A stretch of DNA of 64,000 bases, from assembly GCF_963924675.1 (NCBI RefSeq), contig NC_089220.1, forward strand, positions 154,602,270-154,666,269, given 5' to 3'. Shown piece by piece: positions 25,923 through 37,445 of this stretch. The number at the start of each line of letters is the position of its first letter. The first letter of the stretch is position 1. Source of the DNA: Phocoena phocoena. Lineage: Eukaryota; Chordata; Mammalia; Artiodactyla; Phocoenidae. Below the pieces are notes generated by a model. It worked only from the letters and a program-made list of their open reading frames with translations. It made no database searches and had not been told where the DNA came from. The translations under genes and the position numbers were made by a program.

Positions 25923-26465
25923 TAATCCTCACTGCGACAGCCCCTGCTTCTCTCTCTTCAGCCTCAAGCACTCCTCCTCTGTCCTGGAGCTTGGTGGTGT
26001 TGTGACAACTCTGGGACTTGGGTGTGGCCTCCTCTTGGGGAGAGTCACCCCTTCCTGAGCTGGTTAACTCCCCAGCCCTGGAGTGAATCCCAATCCCATA
26101 TCAGACTCTCGCCTGCCATTCTGCTCGGCCTGCCGTGGGGTGAAGACGAGGCTGGCTGGGTCGCTGAGGGGCTCAAGTGCACACAGAGCAGCCCACTTGG
26201 CCAAGGCTGTGGCATCCTTCAGCGTCAGGGGCTGTGCTGGGAGGCTGCCCAGGGTGCTTGCAGATCGTGTGTGGGGAAGGGACCCTGAGCTGCCAAAGAG
26301 CGGTAACCAGCAAGCACTCCTTTTAGATTTAAAAGGGATAGTCCCTTGAGATTTGGGGGTTCCTAAGTAGATTTCACATTTCAGGAAAACTGGTGCTGAA
26401 AGAATAAGGAAAGATATCTTGAATGTGTGTCATGGAAGGAGCTGGACATGACTAGAGAGTCTTTG
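25923..26465. other. No feature recognised
   Basis: GC-richer than its surroundings (about 26030-26300). Two overlapping 88-codon frames show no domain. Confidence 0.45.
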
Positions 26466-26469
26466 AGCC

Positions 26470-26575
26470 CATGAGGACATTTTCAGATGAAGAATTCAGA
26501 GAAACTAGCCCAGGGTCACACAGCTGGTTTTGTCAGGGCACAGACTAGAACTAGGTCTCCTGACTTTTTTTTTTT
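26470..26575 (-). mobile_element. MIR fragment
   Basis: The antisense MIR phrase agcccagggtcacacagctg is followed by gactagaactaggtctcctg. Confidence 0.75.
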
Positions 26576-27594
26576 TTTCCATAGCCTCAGTCTTTTTCTC
26601 AATGAGAAACAGAAGACTGGTATGTCTGGTAGCCTGGGAATAAGTCCCCTGGTAAGTCCCTGCAGCTCATTTCCCTTTGAAGAGATATAAAAACTGCAAG
26701 TCATCTTTCAACAGAGGGACCATGCTGCCTGGTGCCTAAAGCCCGGGGATGCTTTTGAAGGACTCTCTTTTCTAGTCCTGGAAGCACCACTACTCACCAG
26801 AATATTATCTTCTTAGCGCCAGATTTTAGGGGGCAAGGAGATCTTTTCATCTTATTAAATAGAAATTATCTCCCACAATTTTTCAGCATAGAATTTATTG
26901 GCAATCAGTTAAAAATTAACTTTTAATAAGCTCCATTGTTAGGCTCCTATTTTCCCAGAATTATTTTTTTAACCCTTTTTCCCCAGGCATTTATCCACTG
27001 AGGATTTTTAGGACCATAATAATTTTCTCTGGAGACTACGTTCTCATTTTCTACCCTTTTCCTCTGCTCTCAGATGACTGTGTACAGCTATCAACACCCA
27101 CTTGGGCTGCTGAGAATATTCCATCTGTAATCAATGCTGGTGTCTCAATTTCCCCACTAGCAAAAATTCCCAGAAAATCTAAGAAAAACGAAAGAAAACA
27201 AAACTCCCAGAGCCTAATTTTTGCTCAAGTTCCTTCAGATATTTTGCTTGATTTCATCTAGGTTTGCATAAATAATAGGAAGGCAAGGTTATTTCATCAA
27301 ATCTGTAAAATTTCTAGCTCTGCAGTCTTGAATATGTTTCCCCAGAAACCCCAGACTTAATTTCACCGTGAAGGACTACAGAAGATAATTTCTTCAGAGT
27401 ATCCCCCCCTGCTTTTTTTTTGGGTATAAACACTTCATGATTACTCTACCCGCCCCTCTTACTGAAATTATGAGTTCAATGTTCAATGTGTGGAGATTAT
27501 GTCCTATTCCATTTTTTGTAATACTCTTATTTTATTATTGGAAATGAATTAAAGTATCACAATAACACAGATAGGCTACAGCAACAACATTGAC
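26576..27594. other. No feature recognised
   Basis: AT-rich sequence without an assignable repeat. The word acagctatcaacacccactt and others near 27080 match nothing I know. Confidence 0.45.
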
Positions 27595-27750
27595 AAGTAC
27601 GTTTGTTGAGCCTCTATGTGGTGGCAGGTTTTTACGTCTATTATTCACATTCATTTTTATAGCCATGCTGAGAGGTGAAAAGACTGAGACTCTGACAGGT
27701 TTGCACAGTTGCCCAAGCCCATCCATCTAGAAGGAGAGCCCCCGGTGGAC
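27595..27750 (-). mobile_element. MIR fragment
   Basis: Antisense MIR order: gtttgttgagcctctatgtg, ccatgctgagaggtgaaaag, actgagactctgacaggttt, cagttgcccaagcccatcc. Confidence 0.75.
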
Positions 27751-28137
27751 CCCAGTTTCACCAGATACCTAAATCTCTGTGCTGGGTTCAAGAGTCCACT
27801 GTTCTCAGCGGTCATCCCCACATTCACCATGAAGGACCCTGTTTGGCCCGATGATGTGTACCTTTCTTTACGGTGTGGGGCACTTATTCCTAAGGTCCAC
27901 TGAAGCAGAACTCTGTGTAAACATAGTCAGGGAAGGGGAAGCCACATGTGATGAAGGACCTGGATTTTGGACTTGATCTCATCACTTCCCGAAGTGAATT
28001 TCTCCTTTGGAGTCTCAGCCTGACCAGGTTCTGTTATCATCACACATCGAGGCAACTCTAGGGAAAGCAAATGGGGTTCTATGGAATGGAGGGACTTGGA
28101 AGAAAGGGTCTCCCTGCCCCCTTGAAGAACAAAGAGT
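27751..28137. other. No feature recognised
   Basis: Mixed sequence; no gene or repeat was assigned. Confidence 0.45.
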
Positions 28138-28410
28138 CCCAGTTATCTGTCACTGGGTGACAAACCAGCTCCAAACTTAATGGTGTAAAACAACTACGTG
28201 TTATTATCTCTGATGGTTCTGGGCTCAGCAAGGTGGCTCTCCCTCAGGGAGTCTCAAAGGGAAGCTCTGTCACTTACGTGTTTGAGCTGGGACGACACAG
28301 ACAGCTGGGGGCTGAACAGCAGGGCATCTCAGATGACTCTTTGTGGTCTCTCCAGGTTGTTGGCTTTGGGAAAACCAGAATTACTACGTGGTGGTTCAGG
28401 GCTCCAAAGA
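28138..28410 (+). repeat. Ancient mammalian repeat, family not assigned
   Basis: The opening atctgtcactgggtgacaaa, ccagctccaaacttaatgg and gtgtaaaacaactacgtgt matches a common mammalian-wide repeat. The same opening recurs at 55313 (tacataacaaatcacccc). I cannot name the family by eye. Confidence 0.6.
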
Positions 28411-28419
28411 TGTGCAGAG

Positions 28420-28953
28420 AGATAGAGGTAGAGATAGATATAGATAGCTAGATTGATAGATAGTTAGATATAGATGTGATGGATAGATGAATAGATAGAT
28501 GGACAGACAGACAGATAGATAGATTGATAGATAGATGTGATGGATGGATAGATGGATAAATAGATAGGTAGATAGATAGATAGTTAGATAGATAGATAGA
28601 TAAATAGATGTGATGGATGGATGATGGATAGATAGATGATAGATAGGTAGATAGATAGGTAGATAGATAGATAAATATAGATGCGATGGATGGATGAATA
28701 GATAGCGGGACAGACAGACAGATAGATTGATAGATCGATGTGATGGATGGATGGATAGATAGATAGATAGATAGAGATAGATGAGAGACAGATAGATAGA
28801 TGTGATGGCTGGCTGGATGGCTGGATGGATGGCTGGCTAGATACGTAGATAGATAGGTAGATAGGTAGGTAGATAGATAGATAGATAGGTAGGTAGGTAG
28901 ATGTGATGGATAGATGGATAGATAGACAGACAGTCAGATAAATAAATAGATGG
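28420..28953. repeat. Complex GATA/GGAT satellite with higher-order structure
   Basis: Over 500 bp of GATA, GGAT, GACA and GGTA tetranucleotides. The marker gatgtgatgg (or gatgcgatgg) recurs at about 28473, 28533, 28607, 28680, 28738, 28799 and 28900. A longer block with ggacagacagacagat occurs at 28501 and again at about 28708, giving a higher-order period near 207 bp. The repetitive Tyr-Leu-Ser-Ile open frame on the minus strand is a translation of this tract. Confidence 0.95.
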
Positions 28954-28959
28954 CTAGAG

Positions 28960-29695
28960 ACTGAGACAGTGAGAGACACACAGAGAGAGAGAAACATACA
29001 AAAGCATTCGAGCATTCTTGGCCTCGAAGCTGTCACTAGGGGACAGGAAATAAGCCCCACTTCTTGCTGGAGATGTGACAAGGTCCTGAACGAGCAGCTG
29101 GGGTCAGAAATGCTCTGCTAACGTTTTTGGAAAATGCAATCTGCTGCTCAGAGTAGCTCCTCAGCACGTTCCTTGGCCCCTGGTCTCTATTTTCTACTCC
29201 GCGAAGAGACCGAGCTCTAAGAGGCTCCGCAGATCATATACTTGGTGGCCTCGTAAGTGAGCCAGCCCACCTGTCACACTCTATAACCTGAGACCCCGGT
29301 TCCTGACAAATCCCCTGGAAGCCACATCCTTTACAGCGGTTACCACACACCCCTGGTCCCTTTTCAACATGTTTGATCTGATGACAGTGCTTTCTGTGGA
29401 TATTCCCTGGAAGTCCCCTAGATGAACAGAGCTATGGGTGTGCAAGTTCAAATCAGCTCCTTTAACGGTGGGAGGATACAATCATATTATTCTAGCCCAG
29501 CTCTGCCATTTTGCAGATAGGAAGACAGAATTTGATAGAGCGTGTTTGCAGAACCATAGCATATTAAGAGAGATGCTTAACAAGCATCTATTTAGAAAGA
29601 TGCAATTAAGATGGGGAATAATTTTAAAATCTTGTCCTGTGAGAAGGGGTTCAAGAAATTTTAGCCTGGAAAAATAAGACATACACATACTATCT
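28960..29695. other. No feature recognised
   Basis: Unique-looking sequence. An antisense MIR-like phrase may lie near 29500-29530 (gccattttgcagataggaag), too short to call. Confidence 0.45.
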
Positions 29696-29699
29696 TTAA

Positions 29700-29970
29700 A
29701 TATTTGAATATGTTTTGGGCTTCCCTGGTGGCGCAGTGGTTGAGAGTCCGCCTGCCGATGCATGGGACGCGGGTTCGTGCCCCGGTCCGGGAAGATCCCA
29801 CATGCCGCAGAGCGGCTGAGCCCGTGAGCCATGGCTGCTGAGCCTGCACACCTGGAGCCTGTGCTCCGCAACGGGAGAGGCCACAACAGTGAGAGGCCCG
29901 CATACCACACACACACACACACACACACACAAATATATAGATATATCTATATATATATTTGAATGTGTTT
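29700..29970 (+). mobile_element. Young cetacean CHR SINE with CA and TA tail
   Basis: Full-length copy starting gggcttccctgg at 29717. Its A-tail has become a (CA)n run at about 29908-29931 followed by AT-rich text. The duplication atatttgaatatgttt / atatttgaatgtgttt lies at 29700-29715 and 29955-29970. Confidence 0.95.
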
Positions 29971-30015
29971 CATATGGGAAAAAAAGGATTACATTTATTT
30001 GGAGATTTAAAGGAT

Positions 30016-30135
30016 GATTTAAAAGTATGTCTGAAATTTGGTCTATAGATAGAGTCCTGCTTTTGTTTCCAATGATTGCGTGTGTGTTAGTTTTGCCTAC
30101 AGTATATACTCAAGAGTTTTTACGAAGTGAATTAT
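30016..30135 (+). repeat. Unidentified repeat, copy A
   Basis: Over about 115 bp this segment matches 31514-31630 at roughly 80-85 percent identity by eye, in the same orientation. Shared blocks include atgtctgaaatttgg and gttagttttgcctacagtat. Flanks on both sides differ. I do not recognise the family. Confidence 0.8.
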
Positions 30136-31513
30136 ATATTCTTTACCTATAGAAAGGGTAGGGGAAATGTCTCATATTTATCTTTCATCCCTTTCTAGCA
30201 CCAAGTAATATTCTGGGTGCAGAATAGATACTTAATAAGTATCGATCAGTTGGTACTTATAATTTGAGTGATTGATACTTAGTGTTCATCTCCTGTTGTT
30301 GGTTGGAACCTACAGGAAAGTACCTAAATGAGTAGGATTGGGGCCTTAGCATACCCTGATGAGTTTTTTATCCATCCACTGCTCCAAATGAATGACTGCA
30401 TTTTAGCAGATTAAGAGAAATCATACCCTTGTTGCCTTTAGCACCAGGAAGCTCCTTCTAGAGTCTGTGCTCTGCAGGCATGATGGACTTTTAAAGGGCA
30501 TTCTCAGTGTCCACCTCAGGAAAAATGCTTGTTGCTCTCCAGGAATGAATGTGTGTAAGGAGGACTTGGTCTTCTCCGAATCAAGCCTTGTTTATTAAAC
30601 TCCATATGCCACAAGGGGCTTGAGAGACAATGGGAGGGGATGCTGGGGGCACAGGACTGCAAATAAGCAGGACCTTGGTCCTAGAGGCAGGGCTTTGAGA
30701 GCAACTTCCTCATGCAACCAACTTCCTGGTGTGGTAACACCTGCATTTTCATTGCAGAGAAAACGTAGCAGCCCTGCATGTGGTTAACTGGATATAATCA
30801 GGACAGCTTCTTGGTTCGAAACCAAGTGTGAGCCCAGAAACACGATTTTATTTGACCCGTTCTTCAGCCTTATTTCTCCTCAGGCTGCAGGCATTTCTAA
30901 GGCTGAGAGCCAGCCCTCTGCACAGCAGTCATTGCGCTGAACGGCAATGACCTTTCGTTCTCCCTTAGCATAGTTTAGCTTGGTTGGCAGACGCAGGCGG
31001 CTCTTTACCACTATGCTCGTAGGTGGTGCAGCTGCTACCCCCCTAAGAAACAGAGAAGGAGATAACATTGCCAGGTCCCAGGGCTATCCTTCTAATGCTG
31101 CGTAGAGAGGCTGTGGACCTCAGTGGCCAGTTAAGGTCTTCCTCTCTTTAGACCTGGGTTTTATGAAAATACACTTGCCAATTGTGAAAAAACGAAATAT
31201 CTCGGTTGCACCTCAATCAATTATCAATGAACCTTGGAAGATGAAGGACTTTACCATTTATGATGCTCGTCATAGCCATTATCACCATCCTTAAACAGTA
31301 ATACAATGTCGACAGTGTTAAGAAAGGGATGATGAGCACCAAAGCCACATTTCAACTGCTTCGTTTTGTTAGAATTAGACCGACTCCCTAAAGGGACAAC
31401 GGAGGAACAATACGCCCCAGGTGATCCTGTCTGTCCTCTGCCCCCAAACAGTCATTTTAGTAAATTAATTTACAAAATGATCATCTGACAAAAATTTTAA
31501 ACCAAGTCGTTAA
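30136..31513. other. No feature recognised between the two repeat copies
   Basis: No gene or known repeat was recognised. A short tail word like aatagatacttaataagtat near 30222 may be an L2 or MIR end. Confidence 0.4.
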
Positions 31514-31630
31514 GATTTAAAAGCATGTCTGAAATTTGGGCTGTAGATAGAATCCAGCTTTTATTTCCAGTGATTTTATGTATGTTAGTTTTGCCTACAG
31601 TATAGACTCGAAAGTTTCATTCGCTGAATT
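31514..31630 (+). repeat. Unidentified repeat, copy B
   Basis: Partner of copy A at 30016-30135; begins gatttaaaagcatgtctga and ends near tcgctgaatta. Sequence before and after does not align with copy A. Confidence 0.8.
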
Positions 31631-33219
31631 AGGCACTAAATATTGACTAAATATTGGACTTTTCTCCTTTTATGGTTGATGTCAGGTAGATGTCATGTAA
31701 AATTCAAGTTGGGTCTTCTTCATGTGGTGAAAATTGCAGTGATTTAGCTATTATGTTACTTCCGATTCGCCAGCAGTGTTTTACAGGGACCCAGTGAAAT
31801 ATGCTCTGTTGGCTGTATGTTAAAACCGTATTTTGTTAATTAGAGGCCTATAATAAAGAAATCACTCATTTTTATGGCATATGAGCCCACTTGATTCAGA
31901 ATGTTTGGCTTCTGGCTCTGATTATGTCTCTTGCTATTTCTGTGGCAATTCCCCCAACCCTCTTTCTTCACCTGTTTGGGGAGAATAAAGATGGAAACTT
32001 TACTTCTGCAGAGAGAAGGTAAAAAGGGCGATTTTGATCATTGTAAACAGGGTTATATGGGATGAATAGGGCAAACTGGACAAATGTACATGGCATCAGG
32101 ACCCTAGGGAGGATTTCCAGGACTTGCAAGTGTTTACTATTTCTTTCTTTCTTTTCTTTTCTTTTTTTGTTACATCTGTGGAAAATATCAAACTATAAGC
32201 TTTCTCAAAGGCTTTGTGGAATGAGGCAGAGTATAAACAAGTAAATATACTATATGTATAGCAGCGTTGGGGGAAAGTGTCATTTCTCTCTTTAGGGAGG
32301 TCCAATTATAACAATTTTGTATTTTATATACTGATCTTTTTAATTCTTTTTTCAAATGAAAATTGATGGCCAAGCATATCATAGATTATATTTGAACAGC
32401 TTTAAACGGGAGCTCAGATCTGTGACCTTTGGGTTTGTATGACCTCTATGTGCCTCAGGCTGTCTTTCTGCAAACTGAGCTGGGGCATGATCATAGGCTG
32501 TGGGAAACGGTTCTTCGTTTGAAGCTTGTCTTGGTGCACTTGCTGATCTCAAAATGAAAAAAAAATCTATTGCTATTATGAAAAATAAGAACTGGCTATT
32601 TTCCCGACTAGGCTGGGGAAAACGTTGGGAACTCGAGTCTCCTATTATACAAGAATCCATAAGAGATCCTGAAAAGCATCCCTCACTCATTTATTAGCCA
32701 AATATGTATTTAGCACGACTGAGTACGAGTCTCCGTGCTCAGTGTGCTGAGAGGTCCGATGCTATACAACACTGCTGCCATAACTTGGAGATGTGTGTCA
32801 GCCTGATTTATGGAGTCCCCAGATGGGAGGGGCGGGAATATATGGAGGAGCATGCAGCTAGTTACCGGTGGAGTTTGGAGGGAGCGCGCATCCCCCAGCA
32901 TGGCTTAGGACACGGGCAAATGCTGATCTTGGTGCTTTGTATATTCTTGTGAACTCTACGTTTATCGCCATGCTCCATATTTTTCTAAATTATAACTGAG
33001 CCAATATACAGTTCTTTGGTCAATACCCTGTCAACATATTTTATTTCCATAGCAGATTGCTGCACAACTGATACGGTCACTTGTCTTGATACTGATTACC
33101 ATTGTAGAATTGATCTGTGGGGATCTATATAGATTCCTAAAATGGCTAAAATTGCTAGTGCAACTGAGACACGGTCCTGGTCATTTTCAAAAATTCAGTT
33201 ATAGTTTCAAACCTCTAGA

Positions 33220-33290
33220 TTTTATATATATATATATATACACAATAAAATATATTATATATAAAATATGTTATATATGATAATAATAAA
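33220..33290. repeat. TA-rich low-complexity tract
   Basis: An alternating TA run continues into imperfect TATAAAATAT words. Confidence 0.9.
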
Positions 33291-33428
33291 TATATTTGAG
33301 CTCTTGGTACATTTCTACCAAGAAAAATAAATTTTATTAACAGTAAAATAGGTTAGCTGGGAAAATTAGAAAGTTATTCCACAGATTTCAATCCCAAATT
33401 CTACATAGGAAGTAACACTTTCACCAGT

Positions 33429-33450
33429 AAAAAAAAAAAAAAAAAAAAAA
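33429..33450. repeat. Poly(A) run
   Basis: About 22 uninterrupted A, with no SINE or LINE 3' end visible before it. Confidence 0.95.
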
Positions 33451-34314
33451 GGAAAGAAAAAACAGGAAAAAGAAAAAAGCAAATATGCGTGTTTTAAAGA
33501 AGATGCTTATTTTTTTCTCAACTTGTTAAAACTGAAATTCATGTTGCACATTTGAACCTAACCTGTGGTTTTCCTATGCCAAAGTGATGACTGGTGTTGT
33601 GGTGGCTTGGACATACATGTAGCCAGTTCAGCATCTTTCTCTTGTCCCAATTTTCTTTGGAGTCAGTGAAGCAGTGTCTCTTACTTTAACCTGACCTACT
33701 CAAAGACTGCTCTTCACCTTTCCCTCCCTCCCTTTATTTTTTGGTTTAAGCCAGGAGTTGTTTTTGCTTTTGTTTTTCCCCCCTGTCTCTCTCACTTCTG
33801 GGTTTGGCAGTTTTCTTTTTCCCTACTAGCAAAAGGGAAGTCTCTTCAGAGGTTGAAGCTGTTGGTTACTTGGGTGGGTGGCTCTGTTCTTAGGGCTCAT
33901 CCCTGCCTCTTCTCTCCTTGGATTAACTTGGCTTCTTCGTTTTCATTTTAGCTTTGCTTAGCAAAACTGGCATTTTCACACCACATATGGTTGTTTTCAT
34001 TGCCTTCTTTCAGTTTTTTTTTCTTTTTTAATTAGACAAAATATCTTATTCATAGAGGAAATACTGAAAGCAAGTTGATGTTTCTCCCCATCCCTTCCTT
34101 TTCTTGTGCTTCTATCTTCTATATGCCTGAAATATTGGAAACAAAATGCAATTCTGGAACTGTGACGTGCCTTTCAATACAGCTTAAAAAGGGAAAACCT
34201 ACTTGATTGTTTCCTGCTGAGACCAGAGCAGGGCTGCAGAAGAGGCATCAGCTCTCAGGAAAATATTTCTCTTGAAAATATTCCGTAAATAGGCAGTACT
34301 CAAGCCCCAGCCAG

Positions 34315-34555
34315 CTAATGCAGCATAATGGCCAAGAACGTGACTCTGAAACCAGAATGCTGAGTTTGAAGCCTGGCCCTGCTGCTAACCTGAGGCATGT
34401 CACCTAATCTCTCTGAACCTCTGGTTTTTTAAACTGCAAAATGGTGATAATAGTAGCTACTCAATAACATTATTGCAAAGGGTACAGTGAACTAATACAA
34501 GGGATGCGCTTACGCCTGATACGCACTGCAAGAAATGTTTGCTGTTATTGTTACT
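34315..34555 (+). mobile_element. MIR SINE
   Basis: Nearly full MIR order: aatggccaagaacgtgactc, tgagtttgaagcctggccct, catgtcacctaatctctctg, aaactgcaaaatggtgataa, then gcaagaaatgtttgctgtta at the tail. Confidence 0.9.
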
Positions 34556-36040
34556 CTTAGATTTACACATTGTAGCTGTGAAACTAATGGCTTTTGCCGC
34601 TTGCTCCTGACTCCAATAGCTTTTCAACTGGTGCCTCTTAATATAATCTCAAATATCATCTCTCATCTTTCCCTTGCTGCTGCTCTCTATTTACATGTCC
34701 GTTTTCCCCCTTCCTATGTGTTAATCCTTTTCTCCCTGCCCTCCCTCTTAATATGCCACCTCTTTCCCTGCTTCTATACCCCCAAGAATGACAGTCTAGA
34801 TTCCCATCTGTGGTTATTTCCCGTTCTCTCCACACATCATGTTCTGCCTGTTGGACCAGACTTTCTTCCAGCACCTGATTCTGTCTCTGCTTCCCCAGCG
34901 GCTGCCCCACCCCAGGTATTGTGTTCAATTCTGGGTATTGGCTGCTTCCGGTGCTGGTAATTGCCATCCTTCATGGAGAGAACCTATTAGTTCAAACACA
35001 AAAGTTCCTTTTTGATTAGTCTTTAAAGCCACACCATCACAGAACAATGATCTCTTCAAGTCGGGTTTCTATGTACATCAGTTGCCCTCATGCATTTTCC
35101 TTTTCTGCCCATAGTTCATCTTGGACTCACATATATGCATTCATACTTTCCATGGGGGGACATATTCCTTGAATTAATAGAACAAATGGTGTTAAGTTAG
35201 AAATGAAATATGCCTAAATTTTCATTGTGTAAAGGTATGTTATTGATTCACATCAGTAAAACGATACAGACACATTTTATAAACATGAATCATGTAAGAG
35301 ACAAAACAAAGGAACACTGGAGGACTGTCAAGGGCATATAACAGGAGAACTGTCACTTTTACAGATCAGATTCCTTGGGTAACAGAGCTATCAAAGTGGT
35401 TTTCACTATCTAAATCATGGGAACCTAAGATTATGTGGCCAACAAGTGTTCCTTACCTGACACAGAGCTTTATAAAAAGACTTAATAGGTTTTACCAGGT
35501 CTTTAAAAGTTCTCAGGGATGTTTTTGAGCCTCAGATATGCAATCTGAATTTCTCTCTTTCTAATTGCCTGTCTCAGATGGGTTTCTTCCTGCAAAGCAT
35601 CAGCTACACATAGATGTGATCACGTCCGGATACCACAAAGAATATCACAACCTGCTCCGAGGTTGTAGAGAAACTCAACGATTTTTCCAGGTGAATAAGT
35701 GAACGCTTTAGGGGACGTTCCCTGGGTATATTCTAAGTAGGTCTTGGTTATCAAGTTGGCAGTTTTATTGTTGGGGAATTTTTGATGTCTGACACAGAAA
35801 GTATAAAGATTTGTTCCTATAAAGATAATGGTCTTCAAATCTAGTAAGTAATGGAAAAAACATAGTCAATGAAGAAAAATAATCCAACTTCTATTGAGAT
35901 AAGCTAGATAGTCTGAAGTTAATTCATTTCCTTGTCAGGATCTCATTTTGACAAAAAATGATGAATATAGAAAAAGCATAAAGAAGAAAGCAAAAATCAC
36001 ATATCATTTCTTCACCCAGAGATAATATTAGTTAATTTGG
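34556..36040. other. No feature recognised
   Basis: Pyrimidine-rich around 34570-34900, giving a 141-codon frame without a domain; it may be a very old L2, which I cannot confirm. The rest is AT-rich and unassigned. Confidence 0.4.
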
Positions 36041-36050
36041 TTTATTACCT

Positions 36051-36265
36051 TTTTTTTTTTTTTTTTTTTTTTTGCGGTAGGCGGCCCTTTCACTGTTGTG
36101 GTCTCTCCCGCTACGGGAAACAGGTTCCGAGCGCGTAGGCTCAGCGGCCATGGCTCACGGGCCCAGCTGCTCCACGGCATGTGGGATCTTCCTGGACCGG
36201 GGCACGAACCTGTGTCCCCTGCATCGGCAGGCAGACTCGCAACCACTGCACCACCAGGGAAGCCC
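36051..36265 (-). mobile_element. Cetacean CHR SINE
   Basis: Read on the minus strand it starts gggcttccctggtggtgcag and ends gcaaaaa with a tail of about 23 A. It is slightly more diverged than its siblings (tacgggaaacaggttccgag in place of the usual block). I could not identify a clear target-site duplication. Confidence 0.94.
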
Positions 36266-36439
36266 CCTTCCCAGCTTTTGAACAACCAAAGACATCTTTG
36301 GGAAGATCTGACCCTCCTACCCCGGTGTCAGTCTTAAAGGGCCACAGAGGACCAGATTTTCCTCAAGATTTTCATTATGGCTCTATCAAATAGTATCTCA
36401 TAGTCTTCTGTAGAACATAAACTGCAACAACACTAACTA

Positions 36440-36650
36440 GGAAGGTTGTTATGATAAGAACCAATATCTATTGACTGCTTACTATGTGTCATCTTGCTGA
36501 ATCCTCACCAAAATCTCATAAATGAGATAGGACAAGGTATATCATTTGAATTAAGGAGAGATTAAGAGACATTTGCCAAATTACACAGCTAGTAAGCAGC
36601 AGATCTGGGATTTGAATGTAAGTTGCTTGACTCCAGAGTTTGTGCCCCTC
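36440..36650 (-). mobile_element. MIR SINE
   Basis: Antisense MIR order: attgactgcttactatgtgt, tgctgaatcctcaccaaaat, ttgccaaattacacagctag, taagcagcagatctgggatt. Confidence 0.88.
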
Positions 36651-37289
36651 AAAAACGATGTAAAACTAATTCCTGGATACTTCCAATCCAGTATTCATAG
36701 GGAGTATTCCAAGGTAGCTCTTGCAAAGAGCTTCTCTGTTCCCATTTGGGTAGGTCCAGCCATACCTATTTTCAAATGCTTCCACGGTATTCATATGTGG
36801 TGACAAAAAGTTCATTAGATTTAGTCTACTTTATTTCATCTCAGTAAAAGCCCAAATTTGCCCATAGACAAACTTTAACACATACATTATATTCCAATAA
36901 AAATTGTAACCCTTCCACTTTTAACTTTTTAAATTACTTTTACTGGCTCGCTCCTTATAGCAATGTCCTCCCGTGACTGGAGAAGTGCAGGTCTCTTTAC
37001 TTGTGTCCCTAAAGTGTCACCAGAGTTAGGGCATTAAGCATGTGTAGAGATCCATCAGCCCCTGATCAGACCCTGTCCCACAGAAGAGCCCTGTTATGTC
37101 AGTTTTTCTTGCATGGGCCCTTCCATGCTTCTGAGATGTTAAAAAAAAGTCTCAAAATCTCCTATAACTATTTCCAGCATCTTCTTTCCATTTTAACATA
37201 GTTTCATTTTTTTCTTTAGTCTTCATATAAATATGTCTTCCAATTCCTGTATGTCTAAAAGCACATAACTGTTATCTCTGGCTCATTCC
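36651..37289. other. No feature recognised
   Basis: Mixed sequence; no gene or repeat was assigned. Confidence 0.45.
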
Positions 37290-37445
37290 ACATATTTATT
37301 GAGCACTGTCTTAGGCAATGAAAATACAGAGATGAGGGACACAGTCCCTGTCCTAAAGGAGATGCATGTCTGATGGGAGAGAAGAAAGGTATGGACAAAA
37401 ATAACAACGCAACGTTTCAGATGCTACAATTGGACTAGGCACGGT
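37290..37445 (-). mobile_element. L2 3' fragment
   Basis: The antisense L2 tail begins catatttattgagcactgtc and continues gacacagtccctgtcctaaa and ggagatgcatgtctgatg. Confidence 0.7.

Larger units (their letters stand above)
31631..34314. other. No gene recognised; simple repeats only
   Basis: Long AT-rich stretch. It contains a TA-rich tract at about 33220-33290 and an A22 run at 33429-33450. Short open frames have no domain. Confidence 0.45.

Noticed and set aside
25601..25971. Recurring protein motif of the LSLLWPLPLRSTGSG type, seen at many places in the window
   Set aside because: It is a translation of the antisense CHR SINE and appears wherever the SINE does; it is not a protein family.
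28420..28953. CRISPR-like regularity of repeats
   Set aside because: Units are contiguous tetranucleotides without unique spacers, in a mammalian genome.
28584..29081. 165-codon frame rich in Tyr-Leu-Ser-Ile
   Set aside because: It is the translation of the GATA microsatellite.
34535..34960. 141-codon frame
   Set aside because: Composition is Leu/Ser/Pro-rich from a pyrimidine-rich tract; no domain, signal or splice context supports a gene.
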